The position numbers and the translations under genes are program-made. A stretch of DNA of 64,000 bases, taken from the NCBI RefSeq assembly GCF_965228805.1, contig NZ_CBDDIE010000003.1, positions 1-64,000 on the forward strand, read 5' to 3'. The notes under the pieces were generated by a model. The model was not told the origin of the DNA and searched no databases. It saw nothing but the letters and a program-made list of their open reading frames with translations. This document shows, in pieces, positions 53,376-63,114 of the stretch. Each line of letters starts with the position of its first letter. Positions within the stretch are counted from its first letter, which is position 1. The DNA is from JASBTN01 sp965228805 (lineage in GTDB: Bacteria > Pseudomonadota > Alphaproteobacteria > Rhodobacterales > Rhodobacteraceae).

Positions 53376-54767
53376 TCAGTGTCCTCCACGGCCGTTGCGC
53401 AGCAGCCATTGCGAATAGAGCGCGGCGACGGCGCAGGACGCGAGCCGCGCCTTTTCGCCATCCGCGCGGGATGTCACGATCACCGGCACGCGCGCGCCCA
53501 GGACCAGCCCGCCGGCCTCGGCATGGGCCACAAACGTCAGCTCCTTTGCCAGCATGTTGCCAGCTTCGAGGTTCGGGGCCAGCAGCACTTCGGCCCGGCC
53601 CGCGACCAGCGAGGTAATGCCCTTGGTGCGCGCGGCGTTCACGTCCATCGCGTTGTCCATCGCCAGGGGGCCGTCGACCAGCCCGCCCTTGATCTGGCCG
53701 CGGTCGGCCATCTTCGACAGGGCGGCGGCGTCCAGCGTGGACTGGATCGCCGGGTTCACGGTTTCGACCGCCGACAATACACCGACCTTCGGCTGATCCA
53801 TGCCCAGCGCCAGACACAGGTCGATGGAGTTCTGGCAGATATCCACCTTGTCCATCAGCGTGGGCGCGATGTTGACGGCCGCGTCGGTGACGACCAGCAG
53901 GTGGTCCAGCCCCGGCACATCCATGATGAAAGCGTGGCTCAGGCGGCGCCCGGTGCGCAGCCCTTCGCCCTTCTTCAGGATCGCCGACAGCAGGTCAGAG
54001 GTGTGCAGATGCCCCTTCATCAACGCGCCCACCTGCCCCGCGCGGGCCATGGCGACACCGGCGGCGGCGGCCTTGTCGTGGCGCGGTTCGTCAATGATTT
54101 CAATGCCCGAGAGGTTATCGCCTGTTTCCTCGGCACATTCTTCGATCAGCTTGCGCGAACCGATCAGGATCGGCTTGATGATCCCGTGCTGCGCGGCCAG
54201 CAGAGCGCCACCCAGCGCATCGGGCTCCTCGGGCGCGATCACGGCGGTGGGGATCGGCTCCAGCCCCTCGACCTCTTCCAGGATCCGATCGAAATGGGCG
54301 TGGCGGGTGATCAGCACCTCAGGGATGTCGCCCTCTTCCACCTCGATCGCCACGCGGGAGGTCGGGGTCTGCACCTCGGCCACCCCGGCGCAGAGCACGC
54401 GCCCCCGGTCATTGGTGATCTGCGTGTCCAGGCGCACCATCTGGTCGGGCAGTTTCTCGGCCACGGTCACGGTCACGGTCAGCTCGTCGCCAATGCGCGC
54501 GCGGCCCATGAACTCCAGCGTCTGCGAACGATAGAGCGACCCCGGCCCGGGCAGCGAATTGCCGATCACCGAGCTGAACAGCGAACCGACCCACATCGAG
54601 GGCGCCACCGCCTCGTGATTGTCATGTTCGTCATTGGGCAGGTGCAGCGGGTTCAGGTTGCCCGAAGCATGGGCGAAGACATAAAGGTCATTCGCCGTGC
54701 ACTGCCGTTTCAGGCTGGCACTGTCACCGACCGACAGGTCGTCCCACAATTTGTTGCGCCGGATCAT
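53376..54767 (-). CDS. pta: MaoC-like domain fused to phosphate acetyltransferase
   Basis: A 463-residue enzyme. The first ~150 residues have a MaoC/hotdog fold (VFAHASGNLNPLHLPNDE), and the rest is a phosphotransacetylase (GGALLAAQHGIIKPILIGSR, SHAFIMDVPGLDHLLVVTDA, AAVETVNPAIQSTLDAAALS, MDNAMDVNAARTKGI). It exchanges the CoA and phosphate groups of acyl compounds; the MaoC part suggests that a hydroxyacyl or another acyl-CoA may be involved. The ATG at 54767 has AAGAGAGA upstream. Databases call this layout bifunctional enoyl-CoA hydratase/phosphate acetyltransferase. Confidence 0.88.
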   Translation of the reverse strand: MIRRNKLWDDLSVGDSASLKRQCTANDLYVFAHASGNLNPLHLPNDEHDNHEAVAPSMWVGSLFSSVIGNSLPGPGSLYRSQTLEFMGRARIGDELTVTVTVAEKLPDQMVRLDTQITNDRGRVLCAGVAEVQTPTSRVAIEVEEGDIPEVLITRHAHFDRILEEVEGLEPIPTAVIAPEEPDALGGALLAAQHGIIKPILIGSRKLIEECAEETGDNLSGIEIIDEPRHDKAAAAGVAMARAGQVGALMKGHLHTSDLLSAILKKGEGLRTGRRLSHAFIMDVPGLDHLLVVTDAAVNIAPTLMDKVDICQNSIDLCLALGMDQPKVGVLSAVETVNPAIQSTLDAAALSKMADRGQIKGGLVDGPLAMDNAMDVNAARTKGITSLVAGRAEVLLAPNLEAGNMLAKELTFVAHAEAGGLVLGARVPVIVTSRADGEKARLASCAVAALYSQWLLRNGRGGH

Positions 54768-55253
54768 GTTCGCGTCTCTCTTCTTGGCTACTCGTCTCGT
54801 GATATAGCGACGGGCGGCCTGCCCGTCATTAGCGCCGCGCACCCGGCTTGGGTCCATGACCAGTTGCCGGGGGCGGGTCGGTCCAGTTTGGCCGGGATCA
54901 GGGCATCACCATCCCCTGCATGCCATGGGTCTCACCGTCGCCGTGGGGAGGGGATTGGGAGCTGACCGGAGTGCTCATGGTCGGGCCTTTCTGCGCGTCG
55001 CGCCCCTGCCTACCGCAGAAACGTGACGGAACGGTTATGCTTTTGCAGCCGCGGCAAAACTTGCCTACGACCGCCTGCCCTCCCTTGCGGACCAGGTCGT
55101 CCTGCGGGCTCAGTGTTAGCGCCCACAGGCCTCGTATCACAAGGCTTCCCCAGGGTCACGCGTTACGAATTGTCGCGCCTCCTTGAAACCTGGCTGCAGC
55201 GCGGCATTGATCGGTTTTGACCCGATGGTCATTTTCGTTCGCGGAGAGGTAAG
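54768..55253. other. gap between pta and the exporter remnant
   Basis: About 486 bases. A 26-codon minus-strand frame (54898-54978, start MSTPVSSQSPPHGDGET) is possible, but too short and odd in composition to be called. The part near 54770-54830 should carry the pta promoter. Nothing else is recognised. Confidence 0.45.
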
Positions 55254-56090
55254 ATGCGTTTGAACACCGGATTTGCCGTCCTTCTCACCGTAGCGCTTGC
55301 GGGCGGAGGGTATTACGCCTGGCAGCAGACGCAGGGCGATGGGCTGCCTGCCGACATCGCCTTCGGAAATGGGCGGATCGAGGCGGTCCGGGTCGATATC
55401 GCCTGACTGGTGCCCGGTCGTGTGTCCGAGGTTTCGGTCAAGGAAGGGGACCTGATCCACCCCGAACAGATCGTCGCCCGGGTCGAAGCCGACACGATCC
55501 GCGCGCAACTGGCACAGGCAGAGGCGATGTTGAACCTGGACCGAGACGAGGCCGAACGGACCCGCGAACTGGTCGCGCGCGGCACATCACCCCAAGCCCA
55601 GCTGGATGCACGCCTGACCGACGTCTCGGTGGCCGAGGCCAATCTGGATGCTGCCCGCGCCGCGCTTGTGGCCCACGAGCGCAGCGTCGATGCCGCCCGT
55701 GCCGCCGCCGCGCAGATTGCCGCGAACTTCGAGGATACGGAACTGACCGCGCCTGCCATGGGGCGCGTGCTTTACCGGCTGGTCGAACCTGGCTAAGTGA
55801 TCGGCGCGGGCACACGGGTCATGACCATGGCCGATCTGTCCGAAGTCAATCTGGAGTTCTACCTGCCCGCCTCACAGGCCCATCTGGTGGCCCTTGGCAG
55901 CGAGGCGCGCATCAAGCTTGACGTGGTCGATGCGGTGGTGCCTGCGACGGTCACTTTCGTCTCGCCGGCCTCGCAATTCACACCGCGCGAGGTCGAGACC
56001 GCCGACGAGCGCCAGAACCTGGTCTTCCGCATCCGCGTGCGCGTTCCGCAGGAACTGGTCGAAGGTCATATCGAGCATGTGCGCACCGGC
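55254..56090 (+). pseudogene. HlyD-type membrane fusion protein with two in-frame stops
   Basis: Reading from ATG 55254 (ribosome site GGAGAGG) gives a membrane anchor (FAVLLTVALAGGGYY) and then the lipoyl and hairpin parts of an HlyD/YbhG-like protein: PGRVSEVSVKEGDLIHPEQI, RTRELVARGTSPQAQLDARL, FEDTELTAPAMGRVLYRLVE, MTMADLSEVNLEFYLPASQA. The frame is broken by TGA at 55404 and by TAA at 55794, the latter where a Glu codon is expected (EPG-E-VIGAG). Near 56090 the HlyD sequence stops in the middle of its last strand and joins a permease fragment. Confidence 0.8.
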
Positions 56091-56660
56091 ATTCTGGATT
56101 TCCTGAACCTGATCATCACCATGCTGACCGGCGCGGCCGTGATCCGTGAACGTGGCACGGCACGATCGAACATCTGATGGTCATGCCCCTGCGCACGGTC
56201 GAGGTCGCCCTGGCCAAGATCTGGGCCAACGGGCTGTTGATCCTGGGGGCCTTTACCCTGTCGATGGTCGTCGTGGTCGACGGGGCGCTGGAGGTGCCGG
56301 TGGCCGGATCGCGCTGGGTGCTTGTGCTGGGCGCGTCGCTTTATCTGTTCGCCGCCTCAGCCATTGGTATCCTGCTGGGCACGCTCGCCCGCACCATGGC
56401 GCAGTTTGCCCTGCTGATCCTGTTGATCGTCATGCCGATGATGCTGCTATCCGGCGGGATCAGCCCGATTGAAAGCCAGCCCGAGGCATTGCGGCCCATC
56501 ACCGCGCTGTTGCCTTCGCGCCATTACATGTCCGTCGCACAGGCCGTGGTGTTCCGCGGCGCAGGGCTGGACACGGTCTGGCCCGACTTGTTGCGCATTA
56601 CCGTTCTGGGGCTGGCCTTCCTTCTGGGCAACCTCGCCGCGTTTTGTCGGCCGCTCAGAC
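56091..56660 (+). pseudogene. C-terminal fragment of an ABC-2 type permease
   Basis: Directly fused to the HlyD remnant. The sequence reads LIITMLTGAAVIRERG, then after a one-base loss near 56155 GTIEHLMVMPLRTVEVALAK in the next frame, IWANGLLILGAFTLSM, then LSGGISPIESQPEAL and FRGAGLDTVWPDLLR. This is the end of a YhhJ-type permease. The ATPase and the first half of the permease are missing, so one deletion removed the middle of a HlyD-ATPase-permease operon. The end is lost where the ABC ATPase gene begins at 56655. Confidence 0.75.
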
Positions 56661-57719
56661 CTTGTGGCAGGCGACAAAGTGTTCTGGCGCAACCTCGCGC
56701 CAGTCGGGTTCGCCGCGAGCACATTCTTCCGTCGCCAAGGGGCAGCGGGTGTGGAACCGGCAGCCCGATGGCGCGGCGAGCGGGTTGGGAATTTCGCCCT
56801 GCAGCCGCATCGGATCAAAGGTGGCGTCCGGATCGGCCTGCGGGATCGCGGACAGAAGCGCGCGGGTGTAGGGGTGGCGCGGTTCGAAGAACAGGCTTTC
56901 GGTCGGCGCATATTCCACGAACTTGCCGACATACATGACCGCGACACGGTGGCTCATCTGCGCCACGACGCTGAGGTCATGGGCGATGAACAGGAAGGCC
57001 ACGCCCATTTCCTCCTGCAGGTCTTTCAGGAGGTTTACGATCTCGGCCTGAATCGACACATCCAGCGCCGAGACGCTTTCGTCGCAGACCACGAAATCGG
57101 GCTTGGTCACCAGGGCGCGGGCAATGCAGATACGCTGGCGTTGCCCGCCGGAGAAGGCGTGGGGAAAGCGGCGCAGATGTTCGAGGTTCAGCTTGCAGCG
57201 TGCGGCAATCTTGCGCACGCGTTTGTCGATCTTCTCGCGGTCCGTCATCAACCCGCCCGCCACCAAGGGCTCGGCGATGATGTCACGCACGGTCATGCGC
57301 GGGTTCAGCGACGAATAGGGATCCTGGAACACCAGGCTCATACGCGGACGGAAGGCGCGCAGGAGGTCCGAGGCCATGTCGGACAGGCTGTGCGAACCCT
57401 CGGCGAAGACCATGTTCATCTTCTTTCGGAACTTGCGCAGCTCCTCACCTTCCAGGTGGCCGACATCCACGTCGCGTTTCTTGGTGTGAAAGATCACGTC
57501 GCCGCCGGTCGGGTCGATGGCACGCAGGATGGCGCGGCCGACGGTGGTCTTGCCCGACCCGCTTTCGCCGACCAGACCGACGGTCTCGCCCCGGCGGATG
57601 TCGAATGTGACCCCGTCCACCGCGCGCAGTTCTTCGATCTCGGTCTTGAACAGTTTCTTCTTCTTGATCGGAAAGCGGACCTCCAGGTCCTTCACCTCGA
57701 TCAGCACATCGTCTTTCAT
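56655..57719 (-). CDS. peptide-type ABC transporter ATPase (DppF-like)
   Basis: A 354-residue ATPase with Walker A GESGSGKTTVGR, signature FSGGQRQRICIARAL, Walker B FVVCDESVSALDV, H-loop FIAHDLSVVAQ, and the oligopeptide C-terminal extension with CRFHTRCPLATEECA. It powers import together with the second ATPase. The ATG at 57719 overlaps the upstream ATPase stop (ATGA), which fixes the start 111 bases inside the longer frame. Confidence 0.9.
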   Translation of the reverse strand: MKDDVLIEVKDLEVRFPIKKKKLFKTEIEELRAVDGVTFDIRRGETVGLVGESGSGKTTVGRAILRAIDPTGGDVIFHTKKRDVDVGHLEGEELRKFRKKMNMVFAEGSHSLSDMASDLLRAFRPRMSLVFQDPYSSLNPRMTVRDIIAEPLVAGGLMTDREKIDKRVRKIAARCKLNLEHLRRFPHAFSGGQRQRICIARALVTKPDFVVCDESVSALDVSIQAEIVNLLKDLQEEMGVAFLFIAHDLSVVAQMSHRVAVMYVGKFVEYAPTESLFFEPRHPYTRALLSAIPQADPDATFDPMRLQGEIPNPLAAPSGCRFHTRCPLATEECARGEPDWREVAPEHFVACHKV

Positions 57720-58738
57720 GCGGGTTCCTCCACGGCGGCAGGGGTCTGGGCAGGGGCGTCTGCGTCCAGCCAGCAACGCACCGCGCGGCCTTCGCGAATG
57801 GTCACTTCGGGCGGGGCGTAGGTGTCGCATTGCCCGGCGCGTATCTGGGCGCAGCGGGTGTGGAACGGGCAGCCTGTCGGGCGCTCGGTCGGACTGGGAA
57901 TGTCGCCGGGCACGGGGGACAGGCGGTCGTGCAGCGTGTCGAGCGACGGGATCGCCTTGAGCAGCCCCTGTGTGTACGGGTGACGCGGGTTCCGGATCAC
58001 GTCGCGGGTCGCGCCGCGTTCAACGATGGTGCCCAGGTACATGACCGCCACGTCATCGGCCACCTGGGCAATCACGCCCAGATCGTGGGTGATGAAGATC
58101 ATGCCCATGCCCAGGTCGCGTTGCAGTTCGGCCATCAGCTCCAGCACCTGGGCCTGGATGGTCACATCCAGCGCCGTGGTGGGCTCATCCGCGATCAGCA
58201 GCGCAGGGCCGGCCGACAGGGCCAGCGCGATCATCGCCCGCTGGCGCATGCCGCCGGATAGCTCGTGCGGGTATTGGTCCACCCGGGCCGCGGCATTGGA
58301 GATACCGACGCGGTTCAGCATATCCACCGCGATCTCGCGCGCTTCCTTTTTCGAGGCTTTGCGGTGCAGCCGGATCGACTCGATCATCTGGTTGCCGATC
58401 GTGTAGACCGGCGAGAAACTGGCCATCGGCTCCTGAAAGATCATGCCGATCTCGCCCCCGCGCAGCTGGCGCAGGGTGCGGGATTTGGGTTTCAGGCTTT
58501 CAATCTTCACCACGGCGCCGGAGCTGTCGGTATAGGTCATGCGTGCCTCGGACGAGATCACCGCATTGCCCGGCAAGAGCCGCATCAGCGCCTTGGTCGA
58601 CACGGATTTGCCCGAGCCGCTTTCACCGACGATGCCCAGGGTGCGGCCTGCCTTGACCTCGAAGCTTACGCCCTGAACCGGGGTGATCAGCCCCTCGTCC
58701 GTGTGGAAGGAGATGGTCAGATTTTCGACTGTCAGCAT
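57716..58738 (-). CDS. peptide-type ABC transporter ATPase (DppD-like)
   Basis: A 340-residue ATPase: Walker A GESGSGKSVSTK, signature LSGGMRQRAMIALAL, Walker B LLIADEPTTALDV, H-loop FITHDLGVIAQ, and the C-terminal extension with CPFHTRCAQIRAGQC that in relatives binds an iron-sulfur cluster. It is 12 bases downstream of the second permease gene. It forms a heterodimer with the DppF-like subunit. Confidence 0.9.
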   Translation of the reverse strand: MLTVENLTISFHTDEGLITPVQGVSFEVKAGRTLGIVGESGSGKSVSTKALMRLLPGNAVISSEARMTYTDSSGAVVKIESLKPKSRTLRQLRGGEIGMIFQEPMASFSPVYTIGNQMIESIRLHRKASKKEAREIAVDMLNRVGISNAAARVDQYPHELSGGMRQRAMIALALSAGPALLIADEPTTALDVTIQAQVLELMAELQRDLGMGMIFITHDLGVIAQVADDVAVMYLGTIVERGATRDVIRNPRHPYTQGLLKAIPSLDTLHDRLSPVPGDIPSPTERPTGCPFHTRCAQIRAGQCDTYAPPEVTIREGRAVRCWLDADAPAQTPAAVEEPA

Positions 58739-58750
58739 GGTCCCAGCTCC

Positions 58751-59881
58751 TCAGTGGCTATCGGCATAGGGGTCGGCGGCATCACGCAGCCCGTCGCCGA
58801 TCACGGTAAAGGCCAGGACGGCCACGACGACGAAGACCGCGGGAATGAAGAGCCAGGGGGTCTGTTCGATCACCCGCACCGATTGTGCCTGTTGCAGCAG
58901 AACGCCCCAGCTGACGGTCGGCGGGCGCAGGCCCAGACCCACGAAGCTGAGCGCAGTTTCGCTGAGGATCATGTAAGGGAAGGAAATCACCAGATCGACA
59001 ATGATGAAGCTGGTGAAACTGGGCAGCATGTGGCGGCTGATGATGCGCGCCGGGCGGGCGCCCGCCAGACGGGCGGCGACCACGTAATCCTCGTTTCGGA
59101 TCGACAAAAGCTGTGAGCGGATGCGGCGGGCCAGGGTGGGCCAGCCGAACAGGCCCAGGATCAGCGTCATGGCGAAATAGACCTGGGTGGTGGACCATTC
59201 CTTGGGCATGGCAGCGGCAAGCCCCATGTAGAGCGGGATGATCGGCACGACGCGAATGACCTCGGTCGCACGCTGGATGACATTGTCGATCCAACCGCCC
59301 GCATAACCCGCCACGCCGCCGATGATCAGCGCCAACACGAAGGAGATCATCACCCCCATCACCCCGATGGACAGCGAGACGCGGGTCGCGTGGATGGTGC
59401 GGGAGAATACGTCGCGCCCCAGGTCATCGGTGCCCCAGAGGTGCAGTTTGGCCGCCGGGTCCGAGAGGCCGAAAAGGTGACGCTCGGTCGGGATCAGGCC
59501 CAGCACGCGCACGGGTTCGCCCTTTACGAAGAGACGCACGTAGATGCGTTTCTCGTGGTCCGGCACGGAAATGGCGCGCAGGGTCACCGGGTCGCGTTTG
59601 GTGGTGACGCCGTGGATGAAGGGCTGGACCGAACAGCCGTTCTGGTCGCAGAACTGCGGGATCTGGGGTGGCCCGTCGATATAGGCGGTGTCGCGCGTGG
59701 TCGTGCCATAGGGCGCGACGAACTCGGCAAACACGCCCGCCAGCGCCATCAGCCCCAGGATGATGCCCGCCACCATCGCCGCCTTGTGACGGCGAAAGCG
59801 CCACCAGATCAGGGTCCATTGCGAAGCGGAGTAGTATTTCAGCCGCTTCTGTTCTTCCGGGCTCAGGGTCGCGTCGCTCAT
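58751..59881 (-). CDS. peptide-type ABC permease (DppC-like)
   Basis: A 376-residue permease with six membrane helices. The N-terminal OppC-type domain (WTLIWWRFRRHKAAMVAGII) is followed by a long periplasmic loop of about 90 residues with two Cys (CDQNGCSVQPF), then GTDDLGRDVFSRTIHATRVS, and the EAA loop around AARLAGARPARIISRHMLPS. The loop is longer than in standard DppC proteins and may contact the binding protein. It starts 1 base after the DppB-like stop. Confidence 0.88.
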   Translation of the reverse strand: MSDATLSPEEQKRLKYYSASQWTLIWWRFRRHKAAMVAGIILGLMALAGVFAEFVAPYGTTTRDTAYIDGPPQIPQFCDQNGCSVQPFIHGVTTKRDPVTLRAISVPDHEKRIYVRLFVKGEPVRVLGLIPTERHLFGLSDPAAKLHLWGTDDLGRDVFSRTIHATRVSLSIGVMGVMISFVLALIIGGVAGYAGGWIDNVIQRATEVIRVVPIIPLYMGLAAAMPKEWSTTQVYFAMTLILGLFGWPTLARRIRSQLLSIRNEDYVVAARLAGARPARIISRHMLPSFTSFIIVDLVISFPYMILSETALSFVGLGLRPPTVSWGVLLQQAQSVRVIEQTPWLFIPAVFVVVAVLAFTVIGDGLRDAADPYADSH

Positions 59882-59882
59882 C

Positions 59883-60875
59883 TCAGGCTCCCAGCTTGAT
59901 GCGCGGGTCCAGCCAGGCCAGCAGCAGGTCGGACACGAAGTTCATGAAGACGATGACGAAGGTCAGCAGCAGAAGGATCGCGCCCGCCACATACATGTCG
60001 AGGTCGAGGTAGGCTTTCAGAAGCAGCTCGCCCAGCTCGGTCAGGCCCAGCACCACGGCGACGATCGGAAGCTCGGAAAAGATGCGGTTCACGTCGAAGC
60101 CGATGGTCGAGACGACCGGGTTGATGGCGAGGCGTGCCGGGTATTTCATCAGGAGTTTCAACTCCGGCACGCCCCGCGCCCGTGCTGCCGTCACGGACAG
60201 TTTGTTCAGCTCGTCCGACATGGTCGCGCGAACGGTCTGAATTTGATAGGCCACGGCGGACCAGGCCAGCACCAGGGCGGGCAGCCACAGGTGCTTGATC
60301 AGGTCCCAGGCCTTGGCCAGCGACCAGGGCGCGTCGGCATAGGCGTCCGAGAACAGCCCGCCGATATCCGCGCCGAACCAGCGGCTGGCAAAGTAGAGAA
60401 GCACAAGCGCCAGAAGGAAATTCGGCAGCGCCAGGCCCAGGTAGGAAAAGATCGTGAGCCCGTAATCCATCGCCGAGGCGCGGCGCACGGCGGCAAAGAT
60501 GCCGACGGGAATGGAAATCAGGTAGGTGACCAGCAGGGTGGAAAAGAGGATGCCCAGGGTCAGGAACCCCTTGTCCCCGATCACCTTCACCACCGAGGTC
60601 TCGAAGGCAAAGGCCTGGCCGAAATCGCCGCGCAGAACGATGCCGCCGATCCAGTCGAAGTAGCGCAGCACCATGGGCTTGTCCAAGCCCAGCTCGACCC
60701 GGATCGCCTGGATGTCGGCCTGGGTCACGTTGACCCCGGTGCCCGAGTATTTTCGAAACGCATAACGGTCGGCGTAGTCGCCCGGCGGGATTTCCATGAT
60801 CAGAAAGACCATGACCGACACCAGGGCCATGGTCACCACCATGCCGACCAGCCGTTCAAGCGTGAAACGCAGCAT
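59883..60875 (-). CDS. peptide-type ABC permease (DppB-like)
   Basis: A 330-residue permease. It starts MLRFTLERLVGMVVTMALVS, has the pattern of one long periplasmic loop before five further helices, and shows the EAA region TAARARGVPELKLLMKYPAR. In place of the usual second helix region the segment LGLALPNFLLALVLLYFASR is seen. It lies 67 bases downstream of the binding-protein gene and leads the permease-ATPase part of the operon. Confidence 0.88.
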   Translation of the reverse strand: MLRFTLERLVGMVVTMALVSVMVFLIMEIPPGDYADRYAFRKYSGTGVNVTQADIQAIRVELGLDKPMVLRYFDWIGGIVLRGDFGQAFAFETSVVKVIGDKGFLTLGILFSTLLVTYLISIPVGIFAAVRRASAMDYGLTIFSYLGLALPNFLLALVLLYFASRWFGADIGGLFSDAYADAPWSLAKAWDLIKHLWLPALVLAWSAVAYQIQTVRATMSDELNKLSVTAARARGVPELKLLMKYPARLAINPVVSTIGFDVNRIFSELPIVAVVLGLTELGELLLKAYLDLDMYVAGAILLLLTFVIVFMNFVSDLLLAWLDPRIKLGA

Positions 60876-60942
60876 TCTCTTTCCCCCGCGAACATTCGGG
60901 GCGACGTGACTGCCGCCCCGAAAGATCTTTCAAGTCAGCGGC

Positions 60943-63000
60943 TTACTGCTCCAGGAACCACTGGGTCGGACGATAGGGATAGGTCCAGTAGAAGTCGTAG
61001 GTCTTGGCGCGGATCGGCTCGACATTCATCAGGTCGTTGCGGTGCAGGAAGGGCGCGACGATGTCACCGACGGTGCCGATCTTCAGCATGTTGTCGGCGT
61101 GGATGCGGGTGATTTCCGCACCCAGACGGTTGCTTTCTTCGCTGCCCATCTCTTGCTGGATGAACATCTCGGCCAGGGTCCACAGCTCCTTGATGTCGGC
61201 GGGCGGCTCGGTGCCGGCGGCGCCGTCCGTGGCCTTCCATTCGGCCCAGCCAAAGCCGGTGCCCGGGTTGAAGAAATCACCGAAGGGCGGGATGAAGACC
61301 GTCACATCCTGGGAAATGGTCGGACCCGCGTTGCCGTCGTATTTCCAGGTGGTCAGGTCCAGGTCATTGTTGTTACCGGCAGCGCGGTATTCGTCCGAGG
61401 TGACCTCCTTCAGGTCGACACGCACGCCCACGGCGGTCCAGTAGTCACGCACCAGTTCCATCATCTTCACCGGCACACCCTGCGAGGAATAGACCAGACG
61501 CACGACCAGCGGCTTACCGTCCGGGCGTTCCACGGTGCCGTCACCGTCGGCATCCGTCAGGCCCATCTCGGCCAGCAGGGCCTTGGCGGCCGCCGGGTCG
61601 TGGTTGATGTCCTTGGTCAGGGTTTCCTCGGTCACGAAGGAAACGGTCTTGGGTTCGGCCGGCACGCCCTGCATCGGTTTGCCCTGGCCCAGGTAGACGA
61701 TCTCGTTGATCTCGTGGCGGTCCATGGCGATGGACATGGCGCGGTTGAAACGCACGTCCGAGAAGATCGCGGCCAGGACCGGATCCTTGTGGGTGCGGTT
61801 GAACGAGAAGAAGACGTTTTCGCCAAAGGTCGGCGCGAACTGCACGTTATAGCCGCCGCGGCCTTCGTTTTCCTTCAGCAGAGGGAAGTCTTCGAGGAAG
61901 ATCGCCTGCTGTTTCCACACGACCTCACCGGCCATGATCTTGAGGTTCTGAACTTCCTTGTCGGAGACATAGGTCTCGACGATTTCCGGGATATAGGGCA
62001 GCTGGTTGCCGGCCGTGTCCACCTGGTGGAAATAGGGGTTGGCGACCAGCTTGCGGCCTTCGGCGCTCTCTTCGACCACGATGTGGCTTTCCAGGGTCGG
62101 CACGACGGCGCGGCCCAGGGCCATGGCACGGTCGGCGTCCTTCAGAAGCGGGCTGGGCACGTCTTTCCAGTCGGACCCACCGTAGTAGAAATCCACCGCG
62201 GCGGCGGCGTTTTCGAACCCGTGTTCCTGGGCCAGGGCCTCGGCGTTCGCGTTATACTTCGGCATGAACTGCGACAGGAAATGCTTGGGCTGGAACGGCT
62301 GGCCGAAGTCGACGGCAAAGCGGTTCAGGATGCCTGGGGTCGGCACCGGGAAGGTGAAGCGCACGGTGGTGGCGTCCAGGGCTTCCACGTTCACCGGCTC
62401 TCCCGCGAAGAGCCAGCGGCCGGGGGTGCTTTCGTAGACGTCGGGGTTCAGGATCAGGTCGTTGTACCAGAAGGCCACGTCCTCGGCGGTGAAGGCTTCG
62501 CCATCCGACCACTTGTGACCCTCACGCAGGGTTAAGGTCAGCACGGTGTAGTCGGCGTTCCATTCCCAGGACTTGGCGATGTTCGGCACGACCGTCTGCA
62601 GGTCGTCCGAGTAGCGCACGAAGTTCACGTGGCGCACCGACAAAAGGTCCGAAGTGCCCGATTCCGTGCCTTTCGACAGGCCGGTCAGCACACCGCCATA
62701 GCTGCCGATCTTGGCATAGGGGGCGACGACCAGAGGCTCGGTCGGCAGACGGTCGGTGACGGCGGCCAGCTCGGCATTGCCATAGATGCGGGCGTTCAGC
62801 TCGGCGATGGTCGGGTTCTGGTTGAAGCCCAGGTCGCAGGAAGCTTTGCTTTCGAACTCGGCCAGTTCGAACTGCTGCGGGAAATCCGAGGTCAGGCCGC
62901 GCATGTCGGCAACGGTGGCGGCGGGGCAGTCGGCGGCTTGCGCGGTGGCGGCGAAGGCCAGCAGGGCAACGCCCGACAGAAGGATGGTCTTGGTCGTCAT
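60943..63000 (-). CDS. peptide-type ABC substrate-binding protein (SBP_bac_5)
   Basis: A 685-residue periplasmic protein with a signal peptide (LLSGVALLAFAATAQAADCP). Family-5 signatures are NIAKSWEWNADYTVLTLTLR, EGHKWSDGEAFTAEDVAFWY, RFNRAMSIAMDRHEINEIVY and LVYSSQGVPVKMMELV. It is longer than ordinary DppA proteins (about 530) because of insertions in the lobes, as in subfamilies that bind larger or unusual ligands. The aminotransferase-like gene upstream on the same strand hints at an amino compound as substrate. Confidence 0.87.
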   Translation of the reverse strand: MTTKTILLSGVALLAFAATAQAADCPAATVADMRGLTSDFPQQFELAEFESKASCDLGFNQNPTIAELNARIYGNAELAAVTDRLPTEPLVVAPYAKIGSYGGVLTGLSKGTESGTSDLLSVRHVNFVRYSDDLQTVVPNIAKSWEWNADYTVLTLTLREGHKWSDGEAFTAEDVAFWYNDLILNPDVYESTPGRWLFAGEPVNVEALDATTVRFTFPVPTPGILNRFAVDFGQPFQPKHFLSQFMPKYNANAEALAQEHGFENAAAAVDFYYGGSDWKDVPSPLLKDADRAMALGRAVVPTLESHIVVEESAEGRKLVANPYFHQVDTAGNQLPYIPEIVETYVSDKEVQNLKIMAGEVVWKQQAIFLEDFPLLKENEGRGGYNVQFAPTFGENVFFSFNRTHKDPVLAAIFSDVRFNRAMSIAMDRHEINEIVYLGQGKPMQGVPAEPKTVSFVTEETLTKDINHDPAAAKALLAEMGLTDADGDGTVERPDGKPLVVRLVYSSQGVPVKMMELVRDYWTAVGVRVDLKEVTSDEYRAAGNNNDLDLTTWKYDGNAGPTISQDVTVFIPPFGDFFNPGTGFGWAEWKATDGAAGTEPPADIKELWTLAEMFIQQEMGSEESNRLGAEITRIHADNMLKIGTVGDIVAPFLHRNDLMNVEPIRAKTYDFYWTYPYRPTQWFLEQ

Positions 63001-63114
63001 GAAAGTGCTCCCAGGCAGGTTTGACGTATTATCGACGCAGCCCTTGAACCCCTTTCATGTGACACAATTGTAAAATGGGCAAATCTATAGCGTTTAGCTA
63101 TGACTTTCCGATCT

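Noticed and set aside
52131..54965. A 944-codon open frame on the plus strand
   Set aside because: It is antisense to ackA and pta, both with all family motifs.
54898..54978. A 26-codon frame upstream of pta
   Set aside because: Too short, with low-complexity sequence and no similarity; it may be chance.
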